A stretch of 64,000 nt of DNA from a virus (IMGVR_UViG_3300010885_025649:124001-188000), one strand, 5' to 3'. Counted from the stretch's first letter, positions 13,343 to 22,918 are shown. Program-made: numbers and translations. The notes: generated from the sequence alone by a model not told the origin.

Positions 13343-16300
13343 CTAAATCTTCTGTTCTAACTTGAGCAGCTTAGTCTCGTATACCCCCTCAATACAATCC
13401 CTATAAGTCCCAAATCGGGTCTTTAAGAACTTTATAAGGATTGAATCAGGGCTACACACAGCTAAGTACTCATCCAACCCCTGCTCCGGTCGGGTAGCTT
13501 CACCCCGTGTCATGCGCCGAATAAGCGCAGGTAACTTGGTGATCTCTTCGTCCGACCCGTTATCCTGCAGGATTTCTAGCGCCATGGGATTGGGTTCCGC
13601 TTTATTATCAGCAGCTTGCCAAACCATGGTGATAGCTCTACCTAATAAAACCCCAGCCGTTTCGAGTTCTGTGATTTCTATCCCAGCCTCAAGAATGGCT
13701 TCGGTTAAAGTGCTAGCTAACTCATCCGCATTTAACTTGCCCGCACCTAACCGCTCAAAGAGAACATTAGCTCTCTCCTTCTTGGCTGCAAAGCATGCTA
13801 ACCATAGATGCTCATACAGTAAGAAGGCTTTGGCGGCAACCTCTAGTAAGCCCCGGTGATTTATCGATAGGGCTAAAATCAAGAGATCGTGTGCAGCATT
13901 GTAAATGCGACCAATCCCGCGAGTATTAAAGTTTGCTTGGTTGGCTAACAAACTCTTATACCCATCATTGGTAATTACCAACGGCCCTGCATACAGGTAC
14001 TTCTTGCGAAGATTGATAGGCTTTAACCAACCAATCAAGTTCTTCACAGAAGCATAACTCAGGTACGTAATGCTCTGCATACCAAAGGGACTTTGGTGTA
14101 ACAGATCTTTAGTACGTTCATAGATTAACCGGAAGTTCTCCTGGGGATCAGCAGTTAACCGAAGCTTGTCAGTTAATAAGACGGGTATCAAGTTGCCTTG
14201 ATCTCCATCAAAGTCTGCTGCACTAACAATGGCTTCTAAAGGTGAGACATAAATCTCACTGATGCCCACCATTGTTGTGGTTTTGATCCGGAGTACTGTA
14301 GAGAAGATCAGCGGATACCGCCAAGCAATTACTGGTTGTCCTTCCTTGAACCCGGCCTTTGCAGCAAATGTAGGATGTACATAGGCCCAACCGGAAGGAA
14401 TCATGTCATGCCCACGGAAGACCCCGCTGCGGCCACTCTTAGCAGTATTGCAGACTGTCTTGAGAGTGTTGGGCTGAGCACACATATTCTCAATAGCCCA
14501 TTTAACTTCGCTAATTGCCTCCAAGATTAACGTCATTTCATCAGGGGTATATTGATCAAACCCCTTGGTAAGTAACCCGAATAAGTTGCACAAGCGAATG
14601 CTTAGTACATCTACGGGTAAAACTACCGCACCATTGCTGTCATACAAGGCGCATAAATGGAGTAACACAAAGGGGTCCAGGTAAATATAACCCTGAGGTA
14701 CTCCAACATAACACCCGTCCGGATAAAGCCGACTTAACTCCTCAATCAGATGACCCCAACGGTTAACCTTGCTAACAATCTGAGAGAGACAAGGTAATTC
14801 TTTAGGAACGCCATTCTCCATGACATCCCCATTGAATTTACTATTGGCTTCTCTCATGCGGTGTAAGCGGGATAACCCATTAACCTGACTGAGAGTAGTC
14901 CGAGTATACAATGCGTTAATCCCTGCGTGTTGTAACGCCAATGCATGTGAGGGAGTTAACCTGGAGTTATTCGTCCGGTTATCTACCAGAGGAATCTCTG
15001 GGGCCATAACCATAGAACACTCCAGACATTCAATGGATTGATACACCCGATTATCTACAACCTTATGGCCGGCTGCAGTGTAAAGCTTACCCATCTCCGG
15101 AATTACCTCAAAGGAGATGTCTAAGGGTTTAATGGTGTCATTCATCCATTTCAGATAGAACTCTTGATCTTCCGGTTTTAGAGTTCCATCCATGTTAAAG
15201 ACAGTAACCTTCTTCCAAGGACAAGCAGCTAGGGTTAAAAGAGAACCCTTCATGCATTCCATGGTGATAATGATCTGAGCTTGCGGATATGCATCCCAGA
15301 TATCCTGGAATTGGTACCGATGATCCTTACCCAATGGAAGGTCTGGAGTTAAAGAGGCCTTGAGGTTAGGCCCTCTAACTTTCATGTTCTTGATAGTCTT
15401 AGCCAGATAACCGCGGATAGTAACATCGCGGAACGACTCTGGACTAAGACTATTGGGTAGCGAAGAGTACTCCGTTACGTAGAAAGTGTGATCGTACGGA
15501 TTCGCATAACCAGCTACAATCTTCTGATTGGGATAATAACCCTTGATGGGTATACTATCCGGCGCTAACTTAGCTGGAACTGTGAAGCGTTCAACCACAG
15601 GATCCTGAGCTGTTATCCCCTTAAACCGTTCAGGATGATAATAGCTCTGACCCGAACCATTCGCCGCTACGGTAGCAAACACCACATGTTCAGCTTTAAA
15701 GCCTTCACAAACAGGAAGACTATAAGCCATCTCAAGGATATCTTTGGTAAAGATACCTAAAGCATTTGCTCCCTGATTTACAACCTGATACTTAAACTGC
15801 GGGTGCGTGGCAAAGACATAATATCCCTCGGGGAATTTCCCAATAGGATAATGCAGAAGGCTTGCCTTGGGATTCATTACGGGACATGCTGGGCCAACCA
15901 TCAGAAGTGAGCGGTTGCTAGCTTTCTCAGGTACAGAACCAGCACCAGGAATTGACACGTAGTTATACTGGGTGCTGGAAAGCTGAGACATTTGTGCCGC
16001 AATAATATCTGGACTACACTCTTGAAGATCCAAGTAAACAGGACTTTCAACAGCATAATCATCGCGGAATCCCATATGAGAAAAGCAAACCCGATAATCC
16101 CGAGCTAATTGACCAAGACCACCCACAACTCCATAAGTTACCACTTTAGGAGCAAAGAGGTGACCATTACCAATTGGATTCTTATGAACCAAATCAGCTT
16201 CACCTTGGTCATCAACTTCTACCTCAAGCACCTCCTCCTTGAATCCCCGCAGTACTGCTGCGAGAAATTTACTTCCGCTCAACGCGACATACCAAAGAAA

Positions 16301-16858
16301 TAACGCCTTCATACTGTTGAGGTTATAAACGTAGCCATTGATAACCCCGACTGGACAAAGGCGATCTAATGCCTTTGTGATTGATACGGGTTTACCGCTG
16401 TCACCTAAATACGTGACCTCTTTATCTATAGAACAGGTAAACAGATTTGCTCGCGAACTAACCTGTTTGAATCCTCGACCTCTATCTGTATAAAGATAAT
16501 TGCCAAGGATCTCAAAGTGTTCCGCAAAGATCTTGCTAAGGCTTCCATAGTTGTTAGCCTTCCAAGAGATAACCGTATAACCTTTACCTTGCAGATCCTT
16601 TTCTGCTAGAGCATACGCATTAAGGCCTTTAAACCCCAACTTCTCAGAAGTAAATTGGGGCAGCTTTCTAGCAAGCTTGCCTATTTTAGGATTCGGGGCA
16701 TACTGCGGGAATAACGCGTGGATGACTTTAACCGGTAAATGTGAGTCAAGTGTACAATACCTGACATCTTCACGACTGATAAACGCGGCACTTTCACTGT
16801 TAAGGTAAAAGTACAACGGCGGGGAACTGGTGATTGTAGCTCTAACGATCTCAGCCAT
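13343..16858 (-). CDS. RNA polymerase beta'-like protein with DFDGDQ catalytic motif, 1171 aa
   Basis: Residues 882-887 read DFDGDQ inside SAADFDGDQGNLIPV, the Mg-binding signature of the second double-psi beta-barrel of multisubunit and single-chain (YonO/crAss-type) RNA polymerases. Upstream, GQPVIAWRYPLIFSTVLRI matches the R-x-P strand that precedes the motif in that fold. The rest is too diverged to align by eye; I did not find a convincing first barrel. It probably transcribes a class of phage genes. Start at ATG 16858 with AAGGAGAG upstream. It lies in a cluster with 16883 and 17757. A DNA-directed polymerase is favoured, but an RNA-dependent enzyme of the same fold cannot be excluded. 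Confidence 0.75.
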   Translation of the reverse strand: MAEIVRATITSSPPLYFYLNSESAAFISREDVRYCTLDSHLPVKVIHALFPQYAPNPKIGKLARKLPQFTSEKLGFKGLNAYALAEKDLQGKGYTVISWKANNYGSLSKIFAEHFEILGNYLYTDRGRGFKQVSSRANLFTCSIDKEVTYLGDSGKPVSITKALDRLCPVGVINGYVYNLNSMKALFLWYVALSGSKFLAAVLRGFKEEVLEVEVDDQGEADLVHKNPIGNGHLFAPKVVTYGVVGGLGQLARDYRVCFSHMGFRDDYAVESPVYLDLQECSPDIIAAQMSQLSSTQYNYVSIPGAGSVPEKASNRSLLMVGPACPVMNPKASLLHYPIGKFPEGYYVFATHPQFKYQVVNQGANALGIFTKDILEMAYSLPVCEGFKAEHVVFATVAANGSGQSYYHPERFKGITAQDPVVERFTVPAKLAPDSIPIKGYYPNQKIVAGYANPYDHTFYVTEYSSLPNSLSPESFRDVTIRGYLAKTIKNMKVRGPNLKASLTPDLPLGKDHRYQFQDIWDAYPQAQIIITMECMKGSLLTLAACPWKKVTVFNMDGTLKPEDQEFYLKWMNDTIKPLDISFEVIPEMGKLYTAAGHKVVDNRVYQSIECLECSMVMAPEIPLVDNRTNNSRLTPSHALALQHAGINALYTRTTLSQVNGLSRLHRMREANSKFNGDVMENGVPKELPCLSQIVSKVNRWGHLIEELSRLYPDGCYVGVPQGYIYLDPFVLLHLCALYDSNGAVVLPVDVLSIRLCNLFGLLTKGFDQYTPDEMTLILEAISEVKWAIENMCAQPNTLKTVCNTAKSGRSGVFRGHDMIPSGWAYVHPTFAAKAGFKEGQPVIAWRYPLIFSTVLRIKTTTMVGISEIYVSPLEAIVSAADFDGDQGNLIPVLLTDKLRLTADPQENFRLIYERTKDLLHQSPFGMQSITYLSYASVKNLIGWLKPINLRKKYLYAGPLVITNDGYKSLLANQANFNTRGIGRIYNAAHDLLILALSINHRGLLEVAAKAFLLYEHLWLACFAAKKERANVLFERLGAGKLNADELASTLTEAILEAGIEITELETAGVLLGRAITMVWQAADNKAEPNPMALEILQDNGSDEEITKLPALIRRMTRGEATRPEQGLDEYLAVCSPDSILIKFLKTRFGTYRDCIEGVYETKLLKLEQKI

Positions 16859-16882
16859 GGCTCTCTCCTTACATCTTCAAGG

Positions 16883-17701
16883 TTAATCAGCGGACTGAAC
16901 TTCTTCCCCCTCTGCCGGTGACACTTCATCCAGATCTTCATCCAAATGGTCAAACATGTTAGCTACAGAGAAGAGGGTATTATCCCGCTTGGGAATTGCA
17001 ACCCCGCGCATTTGTACCGGAACATAATCCAAGGTCAGGGAGACTTTCCCATAGAGGAATTCCGTGATATAGGGAACAGATTGAGCAATCCCTAAGGAAT
17101 CTGAGATTTGTTTCCCTAATAACCCGCGGTTGCGGGACATGCTTCTGGCTCGCTGTGGTTCTCCAGTTCTAGGATCCTGCGTCAGCACGATATTAAACTG
17201 GATCTCCATAGTGCAAATCCCGACCTGTTTCCAGAAGTCTGAGTTGCGCAACAGATAGGCAAAGATTTGCTCTTGTTGTTGCGAGGTTACCTGAAGTTTG
17301 GGATTAGCTAACCGTAACCACAATTCTTCTGGTGCCTCAGATTCCAAGGTCATGAACGGAACGGAAATATTAAAGGAGGTATGTGCACCAGGATCTCCCT
17401 TAACACGCAACGGAACTTGTAACCCAATTTCCGTTTTATAGCTATTCCGATCCGATGGGGCAAAGAACGAAAACATGGAAGCACCATAAACGTTCTTTGG
17501 CACAGGCATTCTGCGATCAGGATCAAAGCGAAGAATACCCGCCTGTATTGTTTGGATACCCTTCTCATTCCGCGCCCCACCAAACTCAGTGGTAAAGATT
17601 TCCACTAGGGTTTCACGGGGAATTTCAGATAGCCGCTGAACTTGAACTTGCGGTGTTTGTTCCGGCTCATTCGCAGGTTGATAACCCCAATTCCATGCCA
17701 T
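16883..17701 (-). CDS. Hypothetical protein with acidic tail, 272 aa
   Basis: Begins MAWNWGYQPANEPEQTPQ. The middle is strand-rich, and the last 25 residues are strongly acidic (DHLDEDLDEVSPAEGEE). A strand-rich body with an acidic tail recalls single-stranded DNA-binding proteins, but no motif confirms this. AAAGGAG precedes the ATG. It ends 24 bases before the polymerase-like gene and is probably co-expressed with it. Confidence 0.8.
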   Translation of the reverse strand: MAWNWGYQPANEPEQTPQVQVQRLSEIPRETLVEIFTTEFGGARNEKGIQTIQAGILRFDPDRRMPVPKNVYGASMFSFFAPSDRNSYKTEIGLQVPLRVKGDPGAHTSFNISVPFMTLESEAPEELWLRLANPKLQVTSQQQEQIFAYLLRNSDFWKQVGICTMEIQFNIVLTQDPRTGEPQRARSMSRNRGLLGKQISDSLGIAQSVPYITEFLYGKVSLTLDYVPVQMRGVAIPKRDNTLFSVANMFDHLDEDLDEVSPAEGEEVQSAD

Positions 17702-17756
17702 GACAATTCTCCTTTGAGTTGGTGAATAGGGGGAGGAGGCTCCCCCCAGCAGTTAA

Positions 17757-18323
17757 TTATTCCTGACCTGGGTTCTTATTTAGCAGGCTATTAAAGCCCT
17801 TGAGGATGTCCGACATGGTAAGCTGTTTAGGAACTTCCAGACGATACATGGCCTCAAATGCTTGCAAGTCTCCCGTAGCCAGAAACTGGCGAGCAGCAGG
17901 AACTAAATCGGTACCCCGAACTTGACCCAGCACATTAAGGAGTTCTGGAGTGATAATCACAACGGGACAAGGAACTTCGGAGTTCTGTCCTTTCATGCGC
18001 GCCTCAACCCGAGCCGGATCTTGTAACTGTAAATTAAGGTATTCACAGTACTCAGCAGGCTTGGTATTCAAAATCTCGAGCAGGTCAGCATCAGCCTCAA
18101 CAGCTTGCTGAAGCGTGTAAAAGTGTGTAGTCCACAGCTCCCGATATGCTCTGCGACGAGCATCAATAGTGGGGTAGTACTTGCTCCGAAGCTCTTGCTG
18201 AATGATGGCATCTAATAAACCAAGACCGCCCAATTGAGCATCTTGCGCCATCACGAATAAAACACCATTACGCAAACGCAGAGTGTTTATTTCCGCATTC
18301 AAAACCGGTAGATCATTAGACAC
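17757..18323 (-). CDS. Hypothetical protein, 188 aa, GTG start
   Basis: Begins MSNDLPVLNAEINTLRLRN and is mostly helical, including a run around residues 70-100 rich in Glu, Ala and Leu. AAGGAG lies five bases before the GTG. It is first in the cluster that contains the DFDGDQ polymerase, so it may be an accessory subunit (inference from position only). Confidence 0.78.
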   Translation of the reverse strand: MSNDLPVLNAEINTLRLRNGVLFVMAQDAQLGGLGLLDAIIQQELRSKYYPTIDARRRAYRELWTTHFYTLQQAVEADADLLEILNTKPAEYCEYLNLQLQDPARVEARMKGQNSEVPCPVVIITPELLNVLGQVRGTDLVPAARQFLATGDLQAFEAMYRLEVPKQLTMSDILKGFNSLLNKNPGQE

Positions 18324-19869
18324 AGTGGACTCCTTGTTTAGGTCGGACGGTAAACAGTTTATATTATACTGGTCTTATTCAGGACCAGTCAAACAATTCG
18401 GGTACCTTAGAGAAGGAAGAAGGAACAGCCGGCGTTAGCTTAGATGTCCTCCCAACAGCCCCGCTTTCCTCCCCGTAGCCGCCTCGCATTTCCTTCCTGC
18501 CCAATCACATCAGATTAAATCTAACAGGCCTTGTAGGCTATTTTAGAAGGGGCGCCAGTTAACTAAGTTTAATTAGTTTTCATATGAATATTAAATCTAA
18601 GTATATTCACTGAGATAACTAAATCTAAGTATATTCACTGATTTAATTAGTTTTCATATTCTAATCTGATTTATAGAAGTTATAGTTTAGCCGCATTATA
18701 GAATTTGACCTCTAAGGCCTATTAAATTAGCATCAGGCATAATCACACCAGATTAGAGTTCAAGCTTCTTCTAGAGGATTCTAGAGGCCATACAGAGAAT
18801 ATCTGAATTAGTTGCTAATAGTTTACACACCGGCGCTAAATCTAGGCCACAGTTTTAAGCTGCTTAAATCTAATCTGATTTATAGAAGTTATAAAGAAGC
18901 CACAGTTTTAAGCTGCTTAAAGAAGTTATAGAAAGCGGCGGCTACAGCCTTAGAGGTTAAAGCGGCTGAAGTTCAGACTAGCGGCTAGGAATTTTTCACC
19001 GCCGGCTAAACCTGAATAATAAATAGAAGAAGAATTCTGTAATTCAGAAGAGGAAAAGGAAGAAGCGGCGTCAAAAACGCAGCGTATAAATACTCTTCTA
19101 GAGAACTCTCTAGTATATATAATGCGCGTACGCGCAAAAGCTCTACTAGAAAATATAATAAAAAGTTCTCTAAAAGAGAACTCTATAGTAAATATAAAAC
19201 AGCCGAAGGCTGAAAGGCAAGCTAGGACTGGCTTTCCGGGGACCTCATGAACACACAGAGACCCTAAGCCCAGTCTACTACAAGGGTAGAGAAGCGGTGG
19301 TTTTATTTCTACTTTAATTAATAAGATATTAATCTAGTAGCTAGAGAATACTCTAGGAAGAAACGCCTGTTACCAACTCGGGTTTCCTTTTTCTCTGCGC
19401 AATTAAATGCAATAAGTAATTTGACTTATAGAGAGCTACTAACTGGTCGAGGGTGGCCTAATTGTCATCTCGTCGCCTACTCCTTACTGAAGGGAGAATT
19501 TTTACCCTGAAACCTGTTGCATGCGTCCTGTAGCAGTATTGTTTCTTGTAGACGCATATAAGTTCAAAACTATATAATTGGGGACCCCAAGTTACACACT
19601 TTCGACCCTATGGGGGACCAGCATCGAGAACCTTATCTCACCCACAGCCACCATTCGTTCAACTTCTCGATTCCCGAACGGTAACCCTAACATAACATAC
19701 TTTTATGTGACTTGTCAATACCTAAAGATTATATTCATCTCAGTAAATATACGTAGCCATTTAAAATGAGTTATAAGGTAGTTGATATAAGAGTTGGCAT
19801 GAAGATACCTCACACCGCCGAATAAAGGCCCGGAGGGCAAATACAGGGCGGTGGAGGTATCATCCAGGA
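18324..19869. other. 1.5-kb non-coding region with repeats and foldable segments
   Basis: No gene is credible here. Direct repeats include TAAATCTAAGTATATTCACTGA (near 18592 and 18620), TCTAATCTGATTTATAGAAG (near 18662 and 18868) and GCCACAGTTTTAAGCTGC (near 18846 and 18899). A TATATAATG box lies near 19111. From 19200 on there are foldable pairs such as ATGCGTC/GACGCAT (19524-19556) and TTGGGGACCCCAA (19577). The region separates two minus-strand clusters, so promoters, an origin, or a structured RNA are all possible. Confidence 0.6.
19804..19861. terminator. Long stem-loop downstream of the 184-aa gene
   Basis: GATACCTCaCACCGCC pairs with GGCGGTGGAGGTATC (15 pairs, one bulged A). The loop contains a second small stem, GCCC-GGA-GGGC. 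It sits just past the stop at 19870, so it probably ends or protects the minus-strand transcript, though no T-run follows. Confidence 0.5.
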
Positions 19870-20424
19870 TCAGAACGGAGCCGAAAAGAAACGGGAGAAC
19901 GCGCTTTGAGGATGAGGAGCCGGGGTAGGAGTATTATCCACAGCTTCTTCAATCATCGTATCCGCAGCATTCTTACGCTCCCAAGCATCTTTGGCCTGTT
20001 GATGCCAAGCGAGGAGGGTTTCAACCGTAAATGGGGTATCGGTTTCAGGATGATTAAACAGGTGAACCTGGGTAACCAATTGTTTGAACCCCCATTCATA
20101 ATTCAACCCACCACGATAAGTGGGTTGAAGAGGAATGGAACGCTCAAAAAGCGCGTTGAATTGAATGCGCTTTTCGTTATACCAACTGGCAACTTGTACT
20201 GAACGGACATCCGCAGCAGCAAGCTGATCAATCTTACCAGTAGTAACGCCTTCAACAAAGATCACTTTGTGACCAGTTTCCGGATCGATTTCAGCTTTGA
20301 ACTTATCCCAAGCTACGCGGCGAAGCGCATAGAACAGGGCTTTGTATTCATTGATGCCGGACTTCAGATCAGGAGCCACAGGAATCTTGGCAGCAGCGGT
20401 GAGAATGCGAAAGTCGAAAGTCAT
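19870..20424 (-). CDS. Hypothetical protein, 184 aa
   Basis: Begins MTFDFRILTAAAKIPVAPDL. It has mixed helix and strand composition; the C-terminal 25 residues are Pro/Ala/Ser-rich and probably flexible. TTTGGAGAA precedes the ATG. It is the last gene of the 20-27 kb cluster. No recognisable domain. Confidence 0.8.
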   Translation of the reverse strand: MTFDFRILTAAAKIPVAPDLKSGINEYKALFYALRRVAWDKFKAEIDPETGHKVIFVEGVTTGKIDQLAAADVRSVQVASWYNEKRIQFNALFERSIPLQPTYRGGLNYEWGFKQLVTQVHLFNHPETDTPFTVETLLAWHQQAKDAWERKNAADTMIEEAVDNTPTPAPHPQSAFSRFFSAPF

Positions 20425-20510
20425 AACTGGGATTCTCCAAAGTAAATTGACAGAGGTGTGTTAGGGATGTTGTACCTAACTTCCCTAGACAGACCTAGGA
20501 TCAAGAGTTT

Positions 20511-20594
20511 TCACTCTTTAAAGCCAATAGGCACCACAATGCCCAAAATAACCACGGCAAGAATAACCCACAAGAGAATCTGCAAAGGATCCAT
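20511..20594 (-). CDS. Small membrane protein, 27 aa
   Basis: MDPLQILLWVILAVVILGIV is a single hydrophobic helix with a short polar tail (GFKE). A GAGGTG ribosome site sits six bases before the ATG. Too short for automated calling, but the start signal and composition support it. Confidence 0.6.
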   Translation of the reverse strand: MDPLQILLWVILAVVILGIVVPIGFKE

Positions 20595-20660
20595 GAAGCA
20601 CCTCATTACGTGTGTGTGAACATTTGCTAGGGATGTTGTACCTAGCTCCTTAAGCAGGTC

Positions 20661-20765
20661 CTAAGATAATCTCGCATGAATGACACCAATAGTAACCGCC
20701 AAAAAGATATAGAAGATGAGAACAGCTAAAAGAATGTTCTCATTCGGTTGACTTGGCTTTGGCAT
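20661..20765 (-). CDS. Small membrane protein, 34 aa
   Basis: MPKPSQPNENILLAVLIFYI continues into FLAVTIGVIHARLS: a polar head, one transmembrane helix and a basic tail. The start lies inside the end of the 93-aa gene in another frame (26-base overlap). It resembles the 27-aa neighbour in layout. Confidence 0.5.
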   Translation of the reverse strand: MPKPSQPNENILLAVLIFYIFLAVTIGVIHARLS

Positions 20766-21021
20766 CTTGGTAGTCCTTTTGCTTAATCCGGAAGTGTTGA
20801 ACGCGCTCGTTCATTTCATTAAGCCGACCTTCTTCCACAACATCATCAACAGTAAAGGTGATGACGGGGAAGCTAAACACCAACACATGAAGGTGGAGTT
20901 GATTCTTTATGTACTCCTCTTCATAGTGGTGGAAAATTGGGAACTGTGCAAGTCGATTGACAATGTTATCACAAATACCAAACAACCAATCTGACAGCCA
21001 TTTAAACTGTTCTTGGCTCAT
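20740..21021 (-). CDS. Hypothetical protein, 93 aa
   Basis: Start taken at MSQEQFKWLSDWLFG, where GGAGGGAGC precedes ATG 21021 and the ATGA overlaps the upstream stop. It contains a hydrophobic strand pair (HVLVFSFPVITFTV) and a charged helical C-terminus. Not recognised. Confidence 0.75.
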   Translation of the reverse strand: MSQEQFKWLSDWLFGICDNIVNRLAQFPIFHHYEEEYIKNQLHLHVLVFSFPVITFTVDDVVEEGRLNEMNERVQHFRIKQKDYQDAKAKSTE

Positions 21022-21596
21022 GCTCCCTCCAGTTCCAACTTCTGTAGTTCTTCTTCCGTCAATAAAGGCCAATCAAACTGTAAACTACTCAAACCATCCG
21101 GCACCAACTTAAGAAAGGCCTCAAGTTGTTTAGCGCGACGGATATTCTCCTCTTTGCTTTTAGATTGGGTAAAAGTCTTCGGGTCGATGTAGATATCAAC
21201 CTTAGCTTGCCAACCAAGATTCTTCCAGAGGGCAAAAGCATTAGGACCTGACTTATTGTAAACTTCCTCTGAGACCACCTGTAAAGCAATGAGTCGGCCG
21301 TCAACTTGAACCACGCATTTAGCAAGATAGATATTAGCCATCAAGTAATCCACTTGAAGTGGAATCTTCCCCAACCGGCGAATCTGGGCTGGGGACAGAA
21401 TACGACGGGCATTATCTATCAACACTGCAGGCAACAAAGGGTTTGCTTTCTTGATGACCTTGGTGGTAAACACCATGTTCCAAAAGCCAGTTCGGACAGT
21501 TTCCAGTAAAGGAACGGAATTAACACTAACTATCCGATCCAAGTCCAGTTGGGAATAAAACAACTTATTGAATCCGCAGGGTTGGGGCTTCATCAC
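21018..21596 (-). CDS. Hypothetical protein, 192 aa
   Basis: Begins MMKPQPCGFNKLFYSQ. It includes AKVDIYIDPKTFTQSKSKEE followed by a helical Lys/Arg-rich segment. It overlaps the neighbours at both ends by 4 bases (ATGA), a compact operon arrangement. No domain recognised. Confidence 0.78.
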   Translation of the reverse strand: MMKPQPCGFNKLFYSQLDLDRIVSVNSVPLLETVRTGFWNMVFTTKVIKKANPLLPAVLIDNARRILSPAQIRRLGKIPLQVDYLMANIYLAKCVVQVDGRLIALQVVSEEVYNKSGPNAFALWKNLGWQAKVDIYIDPKTFTQSKSKEENIRRAKQLEAFLKLVPDGLSSLQFDWPLLTEEELQKLELEGA

Positions 21597-21766
21597 AACT
21601 CATCTCCTTCAATTTGCAAGAAAAGTGCATAACCCATGTTAAACTCGGCTTGAGTAACCAACATGGTATCAATGGTAACCAACTCAGGGGCTTGTTCACG
21701 AAGGGCCGTGACAACCGCCTCGACCTTTTTCCAATTAAGCTTTGGTTCAGTCTGGTCCGATATCAT
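21593..21766 (-). CDS. Hypothetical protein, 57 aa
   Basis: Start chosen at MISDQTEPKLNWKKVE because GGGAGG lies six bases upstream; an upstream GTG frame has no such site. Small acidic protein ending in FLQIEGDEL. Coupled to the 192-aa gene by ATGA. Confidence 0.68.
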   Translation of the reverse strand: MISDQTEPKLNWKKVEAVVTALREQAPELVTIDTMLVTQAEFNMGYALFLQIEGDEL

Positions 21767-21968
21767 GTGAAGCCTCCCAGTATAAGATTTCCTGTTCACG
21801 ATGCCAAGAGTACCAAGACATTAGCACAATTGGTAACCAGAGAAATACAATTACCACGTTCAGAAGAAATGGAAATGGCAATTCTCGGGTTTTGTATCCT
21901 ACTTCCAGCATGTAACAAAGCAATAGACAGACGACACCAATTCCAATGTAACAAAGCAACCAAATCAT
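21747..21968 (-). CDS. Small membrane protein, 73 aa
   Basis: Two transmembrane helices (IWLLCYIGIGVVCLLLCYM and LLNVVIVFLWLPIVLMSW) are joined by a short loop. The C-terminus is polar. AAAGGAGGAC precedes the ATG. Function unknown; a role in the host envelope is possible. Confidence 0.75.
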   Translation of the reverse strand: MIWLLCYIGIGVVCLLLCYMLEVGYKTRELPFPFLLNVVIVFLWLPIVLMSWYSWHREQEILYWEASHDIGPD

Positions 21969-22216
21969 GAGTCCTCCTTTAAATGAGATTTAACAACCTT
22001 CCAAAACTGTGGATCAGTCAACCCAGCATAAATTTCTAGCTGGACCCCAGTAGGACTGAGGATTTTAGTCACGGTAATCCCTGAGTCAGTACCTATTTCT
22101 AGAGTACAACCATCAGGCAAAGACCATTTAACATCAACTTGAAAGCGAGTAGCCACAGAAGCTTCTTCCTTTTCGCCTCTCCCTTTCTTGTTATAAGTCC
22201 ACAAGGTTATTTTCAC
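21965..22216 (-). CDS. Hypothetical protein, 83 aa, GTG start
   Basis: Starts MKITLWTYNKKGRGEKE at GTG 22216, where GTGA overlaps the upstream stop. Strand-rich middle (KWSLPDGCTLEIGTDSGI), helical end. Not recognised. Confidence 0.68.
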   Translation of the reverse strand: MKITLWTYNKKGRGEKEEASVATRFQVDVKWSLPDGCTLEIGTDSGITVTKILSPTGVQLEIYAGLTDPQFWKVVKSHLKEDS

Positions 22217-22437
22217 CGAAACCCCCAAATAATTAACCGAACAATGAGAGTTACCACCAGTACATGTACCAGCAGCGGTGAAGGAACAACGTGCACCTTA
22301 GGTTTAGGGAGATAGACCACAGTAATGGTACCGGTAGTCTGTTTCTTAACCTGAGGCACAGGTAGTTGAGGAGCAGGAGGAACTGGCGCCCCTCTAAGGA
22401 GAAGGGGGCCAGCATAAGGCGGGGCAGCGATCTTCAT
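22213..22437 (-). CDS. Pro-rich protein with C-terminal membrane helix, 74 aa
   Basis: Start at MKIAAPPYAGPLLLRG, preceded by GAAGGAGAAACC. The first 50 residues are Pro-rich (APVPPAPQLPVPQV) and the last 25 form one hydrophobic helix (LLVHVLVVTLIVRLIIW). The layout suggests a tail-anchored envelope protein (inference). Confidence 0.7.
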   Translation of the reverse strand: MKIAAPPYAGPLLLRGAPVPPAPQLPVPQVKKQTTGTITVVYLPKPKVHVVPSPLLVHVLVVTLIVRLIIWGFR

Positions 22438-22486
22438 GGTTTCTCCTTCGGGGCCAAAACACAAAGCGCGGCGGGAATTGCAAACA

Positions 22487-22846
22487 TTAACCTTCCTCCA
22501 AGGTAAAGTTTTCAGCAATTTCATCATATGACATGTGCAGGACATCCGACACGAATTGCTGGGCAAGTTCACTAGTAATTCCCTGTTCAGGTAATTGTGC
22601 AGCTAAGTCCCAGAAGCCTCGTGGAACATTATGCTCCCACACGGCCAAGTTAATTAAACCTGTAGCAATGGCAAGCTCCTTAGTCCAAGGAGCTGCCCGA
22701 AGGGTGCAGCGTTTAGGCAGTTGCACACCCACAAGATAATCCTGAACGGCTTGAACAAGCGTACGAGGATCATCCGTATTATCACGGAAGGTAATCTGTT
22801 CTCGGTCTGTGTCTTCTAGCGGGGGCACAAGCAAGTTAATTATCAT
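22487..22846 (-). CDS. Hypothetical protein, 119 aa
   Basis: Start at MIINLLVPPLEDTDREQ with AAGGAG seven bases upstream. Mostly helical, with an acidic end (YDEIAENFTLEEG). No family recognised. Confidence 0.75.
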   Translation of the reverse strand: MIINLLVPPLEDTDREQITFRDNTDDPRTLVQAVQDYLVGVQLPKRCTLRAAPWTKELAIATGLINLAVWEHNVPRGFWDLAAQLPEQGITSELAQQFVSDVLHMSYDEIAENFTLEEG

Positions 22847-22886
22847 GGTGTCACTCCTTATCACGACATGAAGCAGAAGCTTCTGT

Positions 22887-22905
22887 CAGGGGTTTAATTC
22901 CCCTG
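22887..22905. terminator. Hairpin after the 89-aa gene
   Basis: CAGGGG-TTTAATT-CCCCTG forms a six-pair stem just downstream of the 89-aa gene's end on the minus strand. There is no strong U-tract, so it may act as a stabiliser rather than a terminator. Confidence 0.35.
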
Positions 22906-22918
22906 AGAGAAGTCAGAG

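Noticed and set aside
19200-19700. Group I intron
   Set aside because: Foldable segments exist, but no conserved P7/P3 core or interrupted gene could be identified.
22860-22910. T-arm-like hairpin GGGG-TTTAATT-CCCC as a tRNA
   Set aside because: No D-arm, anticodon arm or acceptor stem could be matched around it.
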